Positions 1 to 7,172 of a stretch of DNA of 38,708 nucleotides are shown one piece after another. Source of the stretch: a virus. Each line of letters starts with the position of its first letter. Positions within the stretch are counted from its first letter, which is position 1. The DNA is taken from the IMG/VR virus record IMGVR_UViG_3300042549_006369, positions 1 through 38,708 of that record; one strand, given 5' to 3'. The position numbers and the translations under genes are program-made. The notes under the pieces were generated by a model that made no database searches, was not told where the DNA came from, and was given only the letters and a program-made list of their open reading frames with translations.

Positions 1-1
1 G

Positions 2-355
2 AGGTTCTTTGCCAAGCGCGAAAAACACCCCGAATACCTCGACCGCAACGGCAACCGCAAAAAGATCCTGCACACGGTTCGCCAGCACCGCCGAGTTACT
101 GCTTCTGGGGCAACGTCGGTGAAGTGGCACGTTCGGGGCCTTGATGACTTTGAAACACACGGGTTTCGGTTCAGGGTTATCGCCCCTAACGTCTCGGGGG
201 TTTCTCCGGTGGACTTTGCTTTGCGGCCTATCACCATCTCTGAGACGCAACCGGCGCCAAAAGGCCACATTGGCATGGTTGCGCTGGCAAACCTTCTAGC
301 GCGATCTAACCCGAGAAACAGGCAATGGCAAAAGCGGTTGACCTCCGCCGCCTAG
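2..355 (+). CDS. Truncated gene of unknown function (5' end outside window)
   Basis: The reading frame is open from the first bases of the window to TAG at 353-355, so the N-terminus is missing and at least 117 residues remain. The fragment begins RFFAKREKHPEYLDRNG and is rich in Lys, Arg and His. It then has a mixed hydrophobic segment containing WHVRGLDDFETHGFRFRV. I do not recognise the family. A GTG at 119 could serve as a start, but the coding-like sequence continues upstream of it. It overlaps the next gene by 31 nt in another frame. In a circular genome it would follow the helicase gene cut at the right end, so it is probably the last part of the replication/early module. The function is unknown. 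Confidence 0.6.
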   Translation, partial: RFFAKREKHPEYLDRNGNRKKILHTVRQHRRVTASGATSVKWHVRGLDDFETHGFRFRVIAPNVSGVSPVDFALRPITISETQPAPKGHIGMVALANLLARSNPRNRQWQKRLTSAA

Positions 356-609
356 CCGCCGGCCGTCCCTGCATCCTGTGCGGGGCCGAGGGCACCACCG
401 TGCTGGCCCACCTGAACATCAGCGGGCATTTCGGGAAAGGGCTAAAGGCCAACGACTTCCCGTGGGGCGTCTGGCTGTGTCACGCCTGCCACAGCTATGT
501 GGACGGCGAGGGACGGGGCGACTGGAAAATCAAGTTTCGCGCCCTGGGTCAGCAGATGGAACGGTATCTCACGGAAGGGATCATCCATGTCCGAACCAAT
601 CACCATTGA
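325..609 (+). CDS. DUF1364-like zinc-binding (HNH-type) phage protein
   Basis: A 94-residue protein starting at ATG 325. Visible putative metal ligands are C16 and C19 (CILC), H29, H35 and the cluster C52-x2-C55-H56 (CHACH), arranged as in DUF1364 proteins. These are small zinc proteins related to HNH/NinG-type nucleases and are usually encoded between the replication and packaging genes of temperate phages. A role in recombination or DNA end processing is inferred from the family neighbourhood and not shown here. It overlaps the truncated upstream gene by 31 nt and the next gene by 23 nt, consistent with translational coupling. Family assignment is fairly confident; catalytic activity is not. 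Confidence 0.72.
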   Translation: MAKAVDLRRLAAGRPCILCGAEGTTVLAHLNISGHFGKGLKANDFPWGVWLCHACHSYVDGEGRGDWKIKFRALGQQMERYLTEGIIHVRTNHH

Positions 610-799
610 CGGCATCCAGTTCGTGCCGGTGATGGAGTCCCGCGGGAAAAGGGCCGACGGCTCGCTGCGCTACGGTCCCGCCAGTCTCAACGGCCGCGCC
701 CTGTACGCACTACCGGGTGGACTCATGGCCTACGAGACAGATTTGGAGCGCATCGCCCGCTGGCTAAAATCCACTCGCATTCCCCACTCGCACGGATAG
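587..799 (+). CDS. Small hypothetical protein
   Basis: A 70-residue protein starting at ATG 587, with a good Shine-Dalgarno-like GGAAGGG just upstream. It begins MSEPITIDGIQFVPVMESRG and carries a short block (RADGSLRYGPASLNGRALYA) followed by a hydrophilic C-terminus. The start lies inside the previous gene (23-nt overlap). The same frame is open back to a GTG at 497, but the coding-like part begins at 587. The last 30 nt overlap the late-promoter-like element in front of the next gene. Family and function are not recognised. Confidence 0.55.
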   Translation: MSEPITIDGIQFVPVMESRGKRADGSLRYGPASLNGRALYALPGGLMAYETDLERIARWLKSTRIPHSHG

Positions 800-808
800 A
801 CTCTGCCC
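768..808 (+). promoter_or_regulatory. Late-region repeated element, copy 1 (diverged; putative promoter)
   Basis: AATCCACTCG (768-777) followed at 799-804 by GACTCT, ending 4 nt before ATG 809. It is a diverged match to the near-identical elements at 2641, 5527 and 16718 (AATCCACTTG, then GAGTCTCGGGGC). The spacing is about one base different and the GGGG tract is replaced by GCCC. It sits at the start of the packaging operon, where a late promoter would be expected. It is called only by comparison with the better copies. Confidence 0.4.
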
Positions 809-1084
809 ATGCTGTCAGACCAACAGGTGGCGTCCGGCGTCCGCAGTTTTATTTTTCGCGGCCTGCGCGGGCTCAAGGCGTGGATGGCGAGTGCCGACGA
901 CCTGCGCCATGAAAAGCTGACCGAAGCCCTCGTCAGCCAGTTCGCCGAGCAGATCGCCCGCGAACTCGGGGTAACCGAAAAGCCCCACCCGTGGCGTGCT
1001 GGCAATGCCGTGAAGCGTGGACCGGGACGGCCCCGTAAGTCCGACCAGACAGCCGCCGAAATTACCGAAGCGCCAAACATTTGA
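809..1084 (+). CDS. Small protein upstream of terminase; AT-hook-like tail
   Basis: A 91-residue protein starting at ATG 809, 4 nt downstream of the GACTCT of a repeated late element and without an obvious Shine-Dalgarno sequence, so it may be translated leaderless. The N-terminal two thirds look helical (SFIFRGLRGLKAWMASADDL, then EALVSQFAEQIARELGV). The C-terminus contains RGPGRPRKSDQ, which resembles an AT-hook (GRPRK core). It lies directly before the small terminase gene, so a DNA-packaging accessory or regulatory role is possible. That rests on position and the basic motif only. Confidence 0.55.
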   Translation: MLSDQQVASGVRSFIFRGLRGLKAWMASADDLRHEKLTEALVSQFAEQIARELGVTEKPHPWRAGNAVKRGPGRPRKSDQTAAEITEAPNI

Positions 1085-1085
1085 C

Positions 1086-1346
1086 ATGGCCGCTCGACTC
1101 AATCGCCGGCAGCAGGACAGCGTGCGCGAGAACATCCGCGCCAGCCAGATCGTGAACCGCTTGCAGGATCACGTTCAGGGCACTGTGGAACTCAGCCCCA
1201 CGCAGATTCAGGCCGCGCGCATCCTGCTGGACAAGTGCGTGCCGAACCTCGCCAGCATCGACCAGAACGTCACGGGCGAAGTCCTGTACCACGTTGCCAC
1301 GGGCGTGCCTGTCCCCGAGAATGACGGCGTATCCGTCTCGCACTGA
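1086..1346 (+). CDS. terS: Terminase small subunit (putative)
   Basis: An 86-residue protein starting at ATG 1086, 1 nt after the preceding TGA. The central part, VNRLQDHVQGTVELSPTQIQ followed by AARILLDKCVPNL, matches the small DNA-recognition protein found next to TerL in many proteobacterial phages. Its length is close to T7 gp18 (89 aa). TerS recognises phage DNA and hands it to the large subunit for packaging into the prohead. The gene overlaps the TerL start by 26 nt in another frame, so the two are probably co-translated. The assignment rests on the conserved core and on immediate adjacency to terL. Confidence 0.72.
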   Translation: MAARLNRRQQDSVRENIRASQIVNRLQDHVQGTVELSPTQIQAARILLDKCVPNLASIDQNVTGEVLYHVATGVPVPENDGVSVSH

Positions 1347-2640
1347 GACGGTAGACCTCGGGTTCCGGCCCCGTTCCTGGCAGGCCGAGTTCTACCGCAA
1401 GCGGCGGCGGTTCAACGCGCTGGTCGTCCACCGACGGGGTGGCAAGACCCTGCTCGCGATCATGCTCCTGATCGACGAGGCTTTGCGCTGCCCCAAGGCC
1501 CTTGGGCGGTTTGCCTACGTCGCGCCTGAACTCAAACAGGCGAAGGCGATTGCGTGGGACTACCTCAAGCTCACGGCCGCCAAGGTTCCCGGTTCCACCC
1601 GCAACGAGTCCGAACTGTGGGTCGAGTTCCCGAACGGCGCCCGCATTCGCATTTTCGGCGCGGACAATCCCGACAGCCTACGCGGCGCCTACTGGGACGG
1701 CGTGGTCCTGGACGAGGTGGCGCAGATGAAACCCGAGGTGTGGGGCGAGGTGATCCGCCCCGCCTTGGGTGACCGGCAGGGCTGGGCGCTGTTCATTGGC
1801 ACGCCGAAGGGTATCAACCTGTTTTCGGAAATCTATTTCCGCGCCCTCGACGACCCCGAGTGGCACGCCGGGCTGTATCGGTGGGACCAGACCGGGGCGC
1901 TATCGGACTCGGAAATCGACGCCATGCGCGGGGACATGAGCGCCCAGCAGTGGCGGCAGGAAATGGAATGCGACTTCGCGGCGTCGGGCGAGAACAACCT
2001 GATCGCCCTTGACCTGGTGGACGCCGCCATGAAGCGGACGATCCCCGAACACGCCTACCAGTGGTCGGCCTGCCTGCTGGGCGTGGACGTGGCGAGGCAG
2101 GGTGTGGACAAGACCGTGATCCAGCGCCGGCAGGGCATGAAAGCCTTTCCGCCGATCACGCTGGCGCAGTATGACGCCATGGCCGTGGCGGATGCCGTGG
2201 CTGGCGAGATCATGCGCCACAAGCCCGACGGGGTGTTCGTGGACGGTTCTGGTGGCTACGGGGCGGGGGTCATCGACCGGCTGCGGCAACTGAAAATCCG
2301 CGTGACTGAAGTCCAGTTCGGCGGCAAGCCTGAGGATCAGCGGTTTGCGAACAAACGGGCCGAGATGTGGTGGCGGATGCGGGAATGGCTGGAGCAGGGG
2401 GCGAGCCTGCCGAATATCCCTGCCTATCGGGTGGAACTGACCGGCCCGACCTACGATCACCACAACGCCGCCGGCAAGCTGCAACTGGAATCCAAGGAAA
2501 AGCTGATCGCTCGGGGCCTCAAGTCCCCCGACCACGGCGACGCCCTGGCCCTGACGTTCGCGCACACCGTCATTCCGCCGGATATGCGGCCCCGCAGACC
2601 GGCCAAGGCGATCACCGAATACAACGAGTTTCGCCGCTAA
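1321..2640 (+). CDS. terL: Terminase large subunit
   Basis: A 439-residue packaging motor with an ATPase and an RNase H-fold nuclease domain. Visible in order: adenine-binding-like RSWQAEFY (18-25), Walker A HRRGGKT (37-43), Walker B VVLDE (128-132), coupling motif IGTPKG (159-164). The nuclease acidic residues are D256 (GVDVARQG), D308 (FVDGSGGYG) and D407 (DHGDAL). It is shorter than T7 gp19 (586 aa) but carries all key motifs. ATG 1321 is preferred over the in-frame GTG at 1294 because homology-like sequence starts after it and it overlaps terS modestly. It docks on the portal to translocate DNA. The stop codon directly abuts a repeated promoter-like element. Confidence 0.96.
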   Translation: MTAYPSRTETVDLGFRPRSWQAEFYRKRRRFNALVVHRRGGKTLLAIMLLIDEALRCPKALGRFAYVAPELKQAKAIAWDYLKLTAAKVPGSTRNESELWVEFPNGARIRIFGADNPDSLRGAYWDGVVLDEVAQMKPEVWGEVIRPALGDRQGWALFIGTPKGINLFSEIYFRALDDPEWHAGLYRWDQTGALSDSEIDAMRGDMSAQQWRQEMECDFAASGENNLIALDLVDAAMKRTIPEHAYQWSACLLGVDVARQGVDKTVIQRRQGMKAFPPITLAQYDAMAVADAVAGEIMRHKPDGVFVDGSGGYGAGVIDRLRQLKIRVTEVQFGGKPEDQRFANKRAEMWWRMREWLEQGASLPNIPAYRVELTGPTYDHHNAAGKLQLESKEKLIARGLKSPDHGDALALTFAHTVIPPDMRPRRPAKAITEYNEFRR

Positions 2641-2682
2641 AATCCACTTGCCCCCGCTGCCGTGCGCAGCGAGTCTCGGGGC
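2641..2682 (+). promoter_or_regulatory. Late-region repeated element, copy 2 (putative leaderless promoter)
   Basis: AATCCACTTG at 2641-2650, 20 nt later GAGTCTCGGGGC at 2671-2682, then ATG at 2683. It is identical in both blocks and in spacing to the copy at 16718, and nearly so to 5527. Read as a promoter: TTGCCC at 2648-2653, 17-nt spacer, GAGTCT at 2671-2676, putative +1 at about 2682-2684, which is the start codon. No Shine-Dalgarno sequence lies at normal spacing. The repeated blocks are seen directly; the promoter role is inferred. Confidence 0.62.
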
Positions 2683-2868
2683 ATGAGCGGCCTTTTCAGC
2701 CCCCCGAAGGTTTCCACGCCAGCGGTTCCCACGCGGGACGAGGCCAAGGAATCGCAGCAGATCGAGGACCGCCTGCGTAGACGGCAGGGCACGGCCGCCA
2801 CGATCCTCACCAGCCCCTTGGGCGCACCGCCCCCGACGACCGCTGCCAAGACCCTGATGGGCCAGTAA
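2683..2868 (+). CDS. Small hypothetical protein before portal
   Basis: A 61-residue protein starting MSGLFSPPKVSTPAVP, then a charged helical stretch (RDEAKESQQIEDRLRRRQGT) and a Pro/Ala/Thr-rich tail. Such short N-terminally Pro-rich proteins are common just before T7-like portal genes in temperate podoviruses, but I know of no assigned function. The ATG at 2683 is taken because it follows the repeated element exactly as at 16760. An upstream in-frame start would lie inside the element. Its TAA overlaps the portal ATG by one base, so translation is probably coupled. Confidence 0.6.
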   Translation: MSGLFSPPKVSTPAVPTRDEAKESQQIEDRLRRRQGTAATILTSPLGAPPPTTAAKTLMGQ

Positions 2869-4478
2869 TGGACTCCCGGGTCGCGGACATCATTGCCCGC
2901 CAAGCCGCGCTGGAGTCGGAGCGGTACAACTTCCAGTCGCTCTGGCAGGACGTGGCCGAACTGATCCTGCCGGGTGAAGGAAACTTCATCACCCAGTCCT
3001 CGCCGGGCGAGCAGCGCACCGAACGGGTGATGGATAGCACGGGGATGCTGGCGCTGCGGAAGTACGCCGCGCTGGTCGAGTCCCTGCTGATGCCGGCCGG
3101 CAAGACCTACCACCGGATCAAGGCCAGCGACCCGAACTTGGGCGAGGACGACGAGGTCAAGGCGTATTTCGATCAGGTCACCCGCCTGCTGTTCAAGCAG
3201 CGGTACGCGACCAATTCGGGGTTTGGCACGCAGATCGGCATGACGTGCCTGGGCTTCGGGGCCTTCGGCAACGGCTCGTTGTTCATTGACGAGGACGCCA
3301 CCGGGCTCCGGTATCGCACCATGCCGCTGTCCGAGACGTTCTTTACCGAGAACGCGCAGGGGCTGGTGGACGGCGTGCTGCGCAAGTTCAAGCTGACCGC
3401 CCGTCAGATCGTGCTGTTCTACGGCAACCTCGCGGGGGCGACGGTTCCCCAGCAGGCTGAGGAGGCCATGCGCAAGGGCCGGCCCGACCAGCCGTTCACG
3501 CTCGTGCATTGCGTGAAGCCGGCGGGTGAGTACCGCGAGAAGTGGGTGGCGGCCCGGGGGTTCCAGTACGTCGCTCACACCGTCTGCCTGGAATCCAAGA
3601 CCCTGATTCGGGAATCCGGCTACCGGACCTTCCCCTATGCGGTCATGCGGGACATCGGGGTAGCCGGTGAGTTGTACGGCCGCAGCCCCGCGATGTGGTC
3701 GCTGCCCACGCTCAAGATGCTGAACGAGATGAAGCGCACCATCCTCCGTGGCGCGCAGAAGATCGTGGACCCGCCGCTGCTGGCGCCCGATGGGGACGGG
3801 ATCCTCGGCGCCTTCGACCTGCGCCCGGGGGCCATGAACTACGGGGCGGTGAATCCGCAGGGGGTTCCGGTCGTGCAGCCGTTGCAGACGGGGGCCCGGA
3901 CGGACATCGGCGTTGACCTGTTGCAGATGGAACAGCAACTGGTCAACGAGTCGTTTTACATCACCCTGTTCCAGATCCTCGCGGAAAACCCGCGCATGAC
4001 CGCCACCGAGGTCATGGAGCGGGCAGCCGAAAAGTCGCAGCTACTCGCCCCGTCGATTGGCCGGCTGCAATCCGAGTTCCTGGGCGGCCTTGTGGCTCGC
4101 GAGCTTGATGTCCTCGCGGCCCGCATGGAACTGCCGCCGATGCCCCCGCAGCTTGCCGAGGCCGGTGGCGCCTACGAGCTTGAGATGGAATCCCCGCTTT
4201 CCCGTGCCCAGCGGGCCGAGGACGGCGTGGCGATTGTCCGCACCCTTGAGGTGGCGATGCAGGGCGCGCAGATCGACCCGAGCATCCTGGACAACTACGA
4301 CCTTGACGAGATGTTCAAGGGGCTGGCCGAGATCAACGGGGTTCCCGCCAAGATGCTGCGTTCGCGGGATGCCCGCGACCAGATGCGCGAGCAGCGGGCC
4401 CAGCAGCAAGCCTTGGTGCAGGCCGCTGAACTCGCGCCGGGTGTGGCGAAGGCCGCCAAGGATATGCAGGCCGCTTGA
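2868..4478 (+). CDS. Portal (head-tail connector) protein, T7 gp8-like
   Basis: A 536-residue protein, the same length as T7 gp8, of the bacteriophage head-to-tail connecting protein family (PF12236). The N-terminus has the typical pattern of a helical start, then WQDVAELILPGEGNF and DSTGMLALRKYAALVES. GFGAFGNGSLFIDED (about 125-140) and the central MKRTILRGAQKIVDPPLLAP are also characteristic. The C-terminal 70 residues are helical and Gln/Ala-rich, as in the barrel/crown of portals. It forms the dodecameric ring through which TerL pumps DNA and to which the tail attaches. It overlaps its neighbours by 1 nt upstream and 4 nt downstream. Confidence 0.95.
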   Translation: MDSRVADIIARQAALESERYNFQSLWQDVAELILPGEGNFITQSSPGEQRTERVMDSTGMLALRKYAALVESLLMPAGKTYHRIKASDPNLGEDDEVKAYFDQVTRLLFKQRYATNSGFGTQIGMTCLGFGAFGNGSLFIDEDATGLRYRTMPLSETFFTENAQGLVDGVLRKFKLTARQIVLFYGNLAGATVPQQAEEAMRKGRPDQPFTLVHCVKPAGEYREKWVAARGFQYVAHTVCLESKTLIRESGYRTFPYAVMRDIGVAGELYGRSPAMWSLPTLKMLNEMKRTILRGAQKIVDPPLLAPDGDGILGAFDLRPGAMNYGAVNPQGVPVVQPLQTGARTDIGVDLLQMEQQLVNESFYITLFQILAENPRMTATEVMERAAEKSQLLAPSIGRLQSEFLGGLVARELDVLAARMELPPMPPQLAEAGGAYELEMESPLSRAQRAEDGVAIVRTLEVAMQGAQIDPSILDNYDLDEMFKGLAEINGVPAKMLRSRDARDQMREQRAQQQALVQAAELAPGVAKAAKDMQAA

Positions 4479-4765
4479 ACCTCCGCGACGCCATCGACCG
4501 TCGGCTGCACCGGAAGGCCGACTACCAGAACTGTTTCCTCACGCCCGAGGGTAAGCCGACTGCGGCCGGCGAGCGGGTGTTGAAGGACCTGGCCCGCTTC
4601 TGCCGGGCAAACCAGTCCACGACCGTTGTATCCCCCCTCACGCGCACCGTGGACCCCGTGGCGTCGGCCTTGGCCGAGGGGCGACGTGAGGTGTTCCTGC
4701 GGATCGTCCGGCACCTGTACCTGGACGACGCTTATCTGACCCGACTGGAGACCGCCAATGAGTGA
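4475..4765 (+). CDS. Bbp19-like phage protein
   Basis: A 96-residue protein starting at TTG 4475 that overlaps the portal stop (TTGA). The pattern NCFLTPEGKPTAAGERVLKD, LARFCRANQST and VDPVASALAEGRREVFLRI is that of the small Bbp19-like family encoded between portal and scaffold in BPP-1-type podoviruses. The family's role is undetermined; position suggests head assembly. The next gene starts inside it (8-nt overlap). Family identity is fairly secure because motif and synteny agree. Confidence 0.78.
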   Translation: MNLRDAIDRRLHRKADYQNCFLTPEGKPTAAGERVLKDLARFCRANQSTTVVSPLTRTVDPVASALAEGRREVFLRIVRHLYLDDAYLTRLETANE

Positions 4766-5525
4766 CCCGACCCCGAATGCCGCCCCGTGGTACGCCGAGG
4801 CGCTGCCCGCCGAAACCCACGAGTTCGTGGCGAACAAGGCGTGGAAAGGCCCTGCCGACGTGGTGAACGCCTACCAGAGCCTTGAGCGGTTCGTGGGGGC
4901 CGAGAAAGCCGGTCGCGGCGTGATCCTGCCGAAGGACGACAACGACGCCGACGGCTGGAACGGGCTGTACCAGAAGCTTGGCCGGCCCGAGAAGCCCGAG
5001 GGCTACGGGCTGGAATCCGACTTCGGCAAGGCCGCTGCCCCGTGGCTGCACGAGGCGGGGCTGACCCCACGGCAGGCCAAGGCGCTGGCGTCCAAGTGGG
5101 ACGGCTACGTCTCAAGCCAGCAGGAAGCCCAGCAGAAGGCGCTCGCCGACCAGTGGGAGCAGGAATCCGCCGCCCTCAAGTCCGAGTGGGGCGACAAGTA
5201 CGACGCCAACCTCGACGTTGCCAAGCGCGCCGCCCAGCGACTGGGGGTTGACGAAGCAACGCTGGAGAAGATCCAAGCGGGCATGGGTCAGGCCGGGCTC
5301 ATGAAGTTTATGTCCCAGGTCGGCGCGCTGTTCGCCGAGGACAAGTCGCCCGAGGGCACGCGCCCTGCCGGTGGTCGCACGCCGGAAGTCGCGCAGGCCG
5401 AGATTCGCGCGCTGATGACGGATCGCGACTTTGCGCAGAAGCGCATGGCCGGCGACCGCGACGCCATCAGGATGTGGAACGAACTGCACGAGCAGGCGTA
5501 CCCGGGGAAATTCCAAGCCGCGTAA
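4758..5525 (+). CDS. Putative capsid scaffolding / assembly protein
   Basis: A 255-residue acidic protein rich in Ala, Glu, Lys and Gln, without recognisable enzyme motifs. The N-terminus contains WYAEALPAETHEFVANKAWK, seen in phage scaffold-like proteins. The middle (about 110-170) is predicted coiled-coil helix (SQQEAQQKALADQWEQES). The C-terminus has a helical segment (AEIRALMTDRDFAQKRMAGD) typical of the capsid-binding end of scaffolds. Its position between portal and major capsid gene matches T7 gp9. It would act as an internal scaffold during prohead assembly and then exit. Start ATG 4758 has GGAG just upstream. Confidence 0.8.
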   Translation: MSDPTPNAAPWYAEALPAETHEFVANKAWKGPADVVNAYQSLERFVGAEKAGRGVILPKDDNDADGWNGLYQKLGRPEKPEGYGLESDFGKAAAPWLHEAGLTPRQAKALASKWDGYVSSQQEAQQKALADQWEQESAALKSEWGDKYDANLDVAKRAAQRLGVDEATLEKIQAGMGQAGLMKFMSQVGALFAEDKSPEGTRPAGGRTPEVAQAEIRALMTDRDFAQKRMAGDRDAIRMWNELHEQAYPGKFQAA

Positions 5526-5526
5526 G

Positions 5527-5568
5527 AATCCACTTGCACGCGTGAGTGCGCGGTGTTTGTCTCGGGGC
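5527..5568 (+). promoter_or_regulatory. Late-region repeated element, copy 3 (putative promoter of capsid gene)
   Basis: AATCCACTTG at 5527-5536 and, at the same spacing as copies 2 and 4, GTCTCGGGGC at 5559-5568 (TTGTCT replaces GAGTCT at 5557-5562). Unlike the other copies it is not followed by a start codon. The capsid ATG is 127 nt downstream, after a structured leader. This argues that the element acts at the DNA/transcription level and is not simply a translation start signal. Confidence 0.6.
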
Positions 5569-5695
5569 TAGCCGACAAGGTTACGCGCCCCGGCTGACCG
5601 CCTGAAAGCAGGCCGACTGGCCCCACGAAAGGGGCAAGGCAGGCCCCGCAAGGATAAGCCGCCGGAAACCCTCAACCAGTTTTCGGAGCTTTCAG
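5563..5695 (+). promoter_or_regulatory. Structured 5' leader of the major capsid mRNA
   Basis: A 133-nt non-coding stretch with three evident helices. H1: CGGGGC 5563-5568 with GCCCCG 5587-5592, an alternative being AGCCG 5570-5574 with CGGCT 5591-5595. H2: GCCTG 5600-5604 with CAGGC 5609-5613, loop AAAG. H3: GCCCC 5620-5624 with GGGGC 5631-5635, loop ACGAAA. The predicted transcript from the element at 5527 would start at about 5568, at the edge of this structure. A normal GGAG lies 7 nt before the capsid ATG. I cannot assign it to a known RNA class. A role in regulating or stabilising the most abundant mRNA is inferred. Confidence 0.5.
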
Positions 5696-6607
5696 ATGAG
5701 CGTCAACATTCTCAACGCGCAGGTGCAGCGTTTCGCGTCCGACGTGGAACTCCTGCTCCAGCAGACCGACAGCCGGCTCCAGCCCGCTGTTGATGTCGGC
5801 ACCGGCTACATGGGCAAGCAGGTGTCGCCGGTCGAGCAGATCGCGGCGATCACCGCTTCCAAGGTGACCACCCGTGGCGAGCCGATGCCGGCGACCGATG
5901 CGACCTTCGTGCGTCGGTGGGTGCTGCCCGAGGATTGGGATCTTGCCCAGCGGATCGACTCGTTCGATTCCCTGCGGCTGGCTCTCGACCAGGGCATCAA
6001 GTCCAAGTACGCGCAGAACGCCGTGGCGGCGCTGAACCGGGCCAAGGACAACGTGATCCTCTCGGCCATGTTCGGCACCAACCTGACCGGCGAGACGGCG
6101 GGCACCTCGACGACCTTCCCGAACGGGCAGGTGGTTGGCGTGTCGGTGGGCGCTACCACGTCGAACCTGACGGTTGCCAAGCTGAAGCGCGGTATGCGCA
6201 CGCTGCTGGCAAACGACGTGGATCTCTCCCGCGAGCAGGTCTACTGCGCCATCACGGCCAGCCAGCACGAGGCGCTGCTGAACGAGATCGAGATCACCTC
6301 GCAGGACTTCAACCCGGGCGAGCGCCCGGTGCTTGCGGACGGCATGGTGACCCGGTTCCTCGGCATCAACTTCATCCACACCGAGCTGGTCCCGACCGGC
6401 ACGGACGATGCGGCTGGTACCTCGCGCAGCGTCCCGCTGTTCGTCAAGTCGGGCGTTCACCTCGGCATCTGGTCGGACATCGCTGTGGACATCACCAAGC
6501 GCCGCGACCTTCGCTCGATCCCCTGGCAGGTCTACACCAAGCTGACCATTGGTGCGACCCGTCTGGACGAGGAGAAGGTCGTCCGCATCTGGTGCCGTGA
6601 GGCTTAA
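5696..6607 (+). CDS. Major capsid protein (BPP-1 Bbp17-type)
   Basis: A 303-residue HK97-fold-type major capsid protein. Characteristic stretches are QVSPVEQIAAITASKVTTRG (about 41-60), RRWVLPEDWDLAQRIDSFD (about 72-90) and KRRDLRSIPWQVYTKLTIGA, with ATRLDEEKVVRIWC at the C-terminus. These match the capsid family of BPP-1-type podoviruses. It forms the icosahedral shell and is followed directly by the cement gene. ATG 5696 has GGAG at 7 nt, and the upstream region is a structured leader. Codon use looks highly biased to G/C third positions, as expected for a strongly expressed gene. Confidence 0.9.
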   Translation: MSVNILNAQVQRFASDVELLLQQTDSRLQPAVDVGTGYMGKQVSPVEQIAAITASKVTTRGEPMPATDATFVRRWVLPEDWDLAQRIDSFDSLRLALDQGIKSKYAQNAVAALNRAKDNVILSAMFGTNLTGETAGTSTTFPNGQVVGVSVGATTSNLTVAKLKRGMRTLLANDVDLSREQVYCAITASQHEALLNEIEITSQDFNPGERPVLADGMVTRFLGINFIHTELVPTGTDDAAGTSRSVPLFVKSGVHLGIWSDIAVDITKRRDLRSIPWQVYTKLTIGATRLDEEKVVRIWCREA

Positions 6608-6617
6608 GGAGTAGACC

Positions 6618-7121
6618 ATGGCAGTTGTTAATCGCAGTTCGGACACCATCACCAACGCGACCGCGACCCCGGCGACGTTCAACAACGCCGGCAACGTGGG
6701 TGGCACGGTTCGTCACGCGGGTGGCTTCGTCACCGTCGCGGCCGACGACTCGACCACCAGCGTGCAGCGTGGTGCGCGGGTGCCGTCGAACGCCTATATC
6801 CAGCAGGTGCTGGTGTCGGCGGCCGACTTCACCACGGGTGGTGCCATCGACGTGGGCGTGTACCAGATCGCCGCCAATGGCGGTGCGGTCGTGGATGCGG
6901 ACCTGTTTGCCTCGGCCTTCGTGATGACGAACGGCCCGACCAGCAACGTGGACGTGACCCACGAGTCCGGTCAGTACACCGTCGCCGAGCGCAGCCAGCC
7001 GCTGTGGCAGGCGCTGGGTCTGTCCAGTGATCCCAACCGCGAGTACGACATCGCGGCGACGATCACCACCGACTTCAACGGTGGGCAGAACTACCGCATC
7101 GACGTGCTGTACACGCTCTAA
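6618..7121 (+). CDS. Capsid cement/decoration protein, Bbp16-like
   Basis: A 167-residue protein of the Bbp16 capsid cement type. It is almost entirely beta-rich with many small polar residues and ends NYRIDVLYTL, a typical jelly-roll C-terminus. Bbp16-like proteins bind the outside of the shell at symmetry axes and stabilise it. AAGGAG 8 nt upstream of ATG 6618 gives a strong ribosome-binding site, and only 10 nt separate it from the capsid stop. It is followed by a strong hairpin (7128-7145), consistent with a capsid-cement unit expressed above its downstream neighbours. Confidence 0.82.
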   Translation: MAVVNRSSDTITNATATPATFNNAGNVGGTVRHAGGFVTVAADDSTTSVQRGARVPSNAYIQQVLVSAADFTTGGAIDVGVYQIAANGGAVVDADLFASAFVMTNGPTSNVDVTHESGQYTVAERSQPLWQALGLSSDPNREYDIAATITTDFNGGQNYRIDVLYTL

Positions 7122-7127
7122 CGGATA

Positions 7128-7145
7128 GGGGGGCTTCGGCCCCCC
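7128..7145 (+). terminator. Strong GC hairpin with UUCG loop after the cement gene
   Basis: Perfect 7-bp stem GGGGGGC/GCCCCCC closing a TTCG tetraloop, 6 nt after the cement stop codon. No T-run follows (GATTCCC), so it is not a canonical intrinsic terminator. It may act as an mRNA 3'-end stabiliser or partial terminator limiting expression of the genes downstream of the capsid-cement pair. The structure is seen directly; its function is inferred. Confidence 0.55.
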
Positions 7146-7159
7146 GATTCCCTCACCTT

Positions 7160-7171
7160 AGGAGGTGATCC
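7160..7171 (+). promoter_or_regulatory. Extended perfect Shine-Dalgarno sequence
   Basis: AGGAGGTGATCC, 12 nt complementary to the 16S rRNA 3' tail, placed just before a TTG start codon (7173). Such an extended match is unusual. The spacing from the AGGAGG core to TTG is 7 nt. It decides the start of the 63-residue protein and may compensate for the weak TTG codon and the upstream hairpin. Confidence 0.75.
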
Positions 7172-7172
7172 T

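Noticed and set aside
190-200. GTCTCGGGGG as another copy of the late element
   Set aside because: It lies inside the truncated first gene, and no AATCCACTTG-like block is found 20-30 nt upstream.
2637-3938. Long antisense ORFs (also 5672-6706, 8188-9456, 17679-19169, 22531-23619, 24662-25921, minus strand)
   Set aside because: They lie opposite well-supported structural genes, have compositions typical of GC-rich antisense frames (Arg/Pro/His-rich), lack starts with ribosome sites and match no family.
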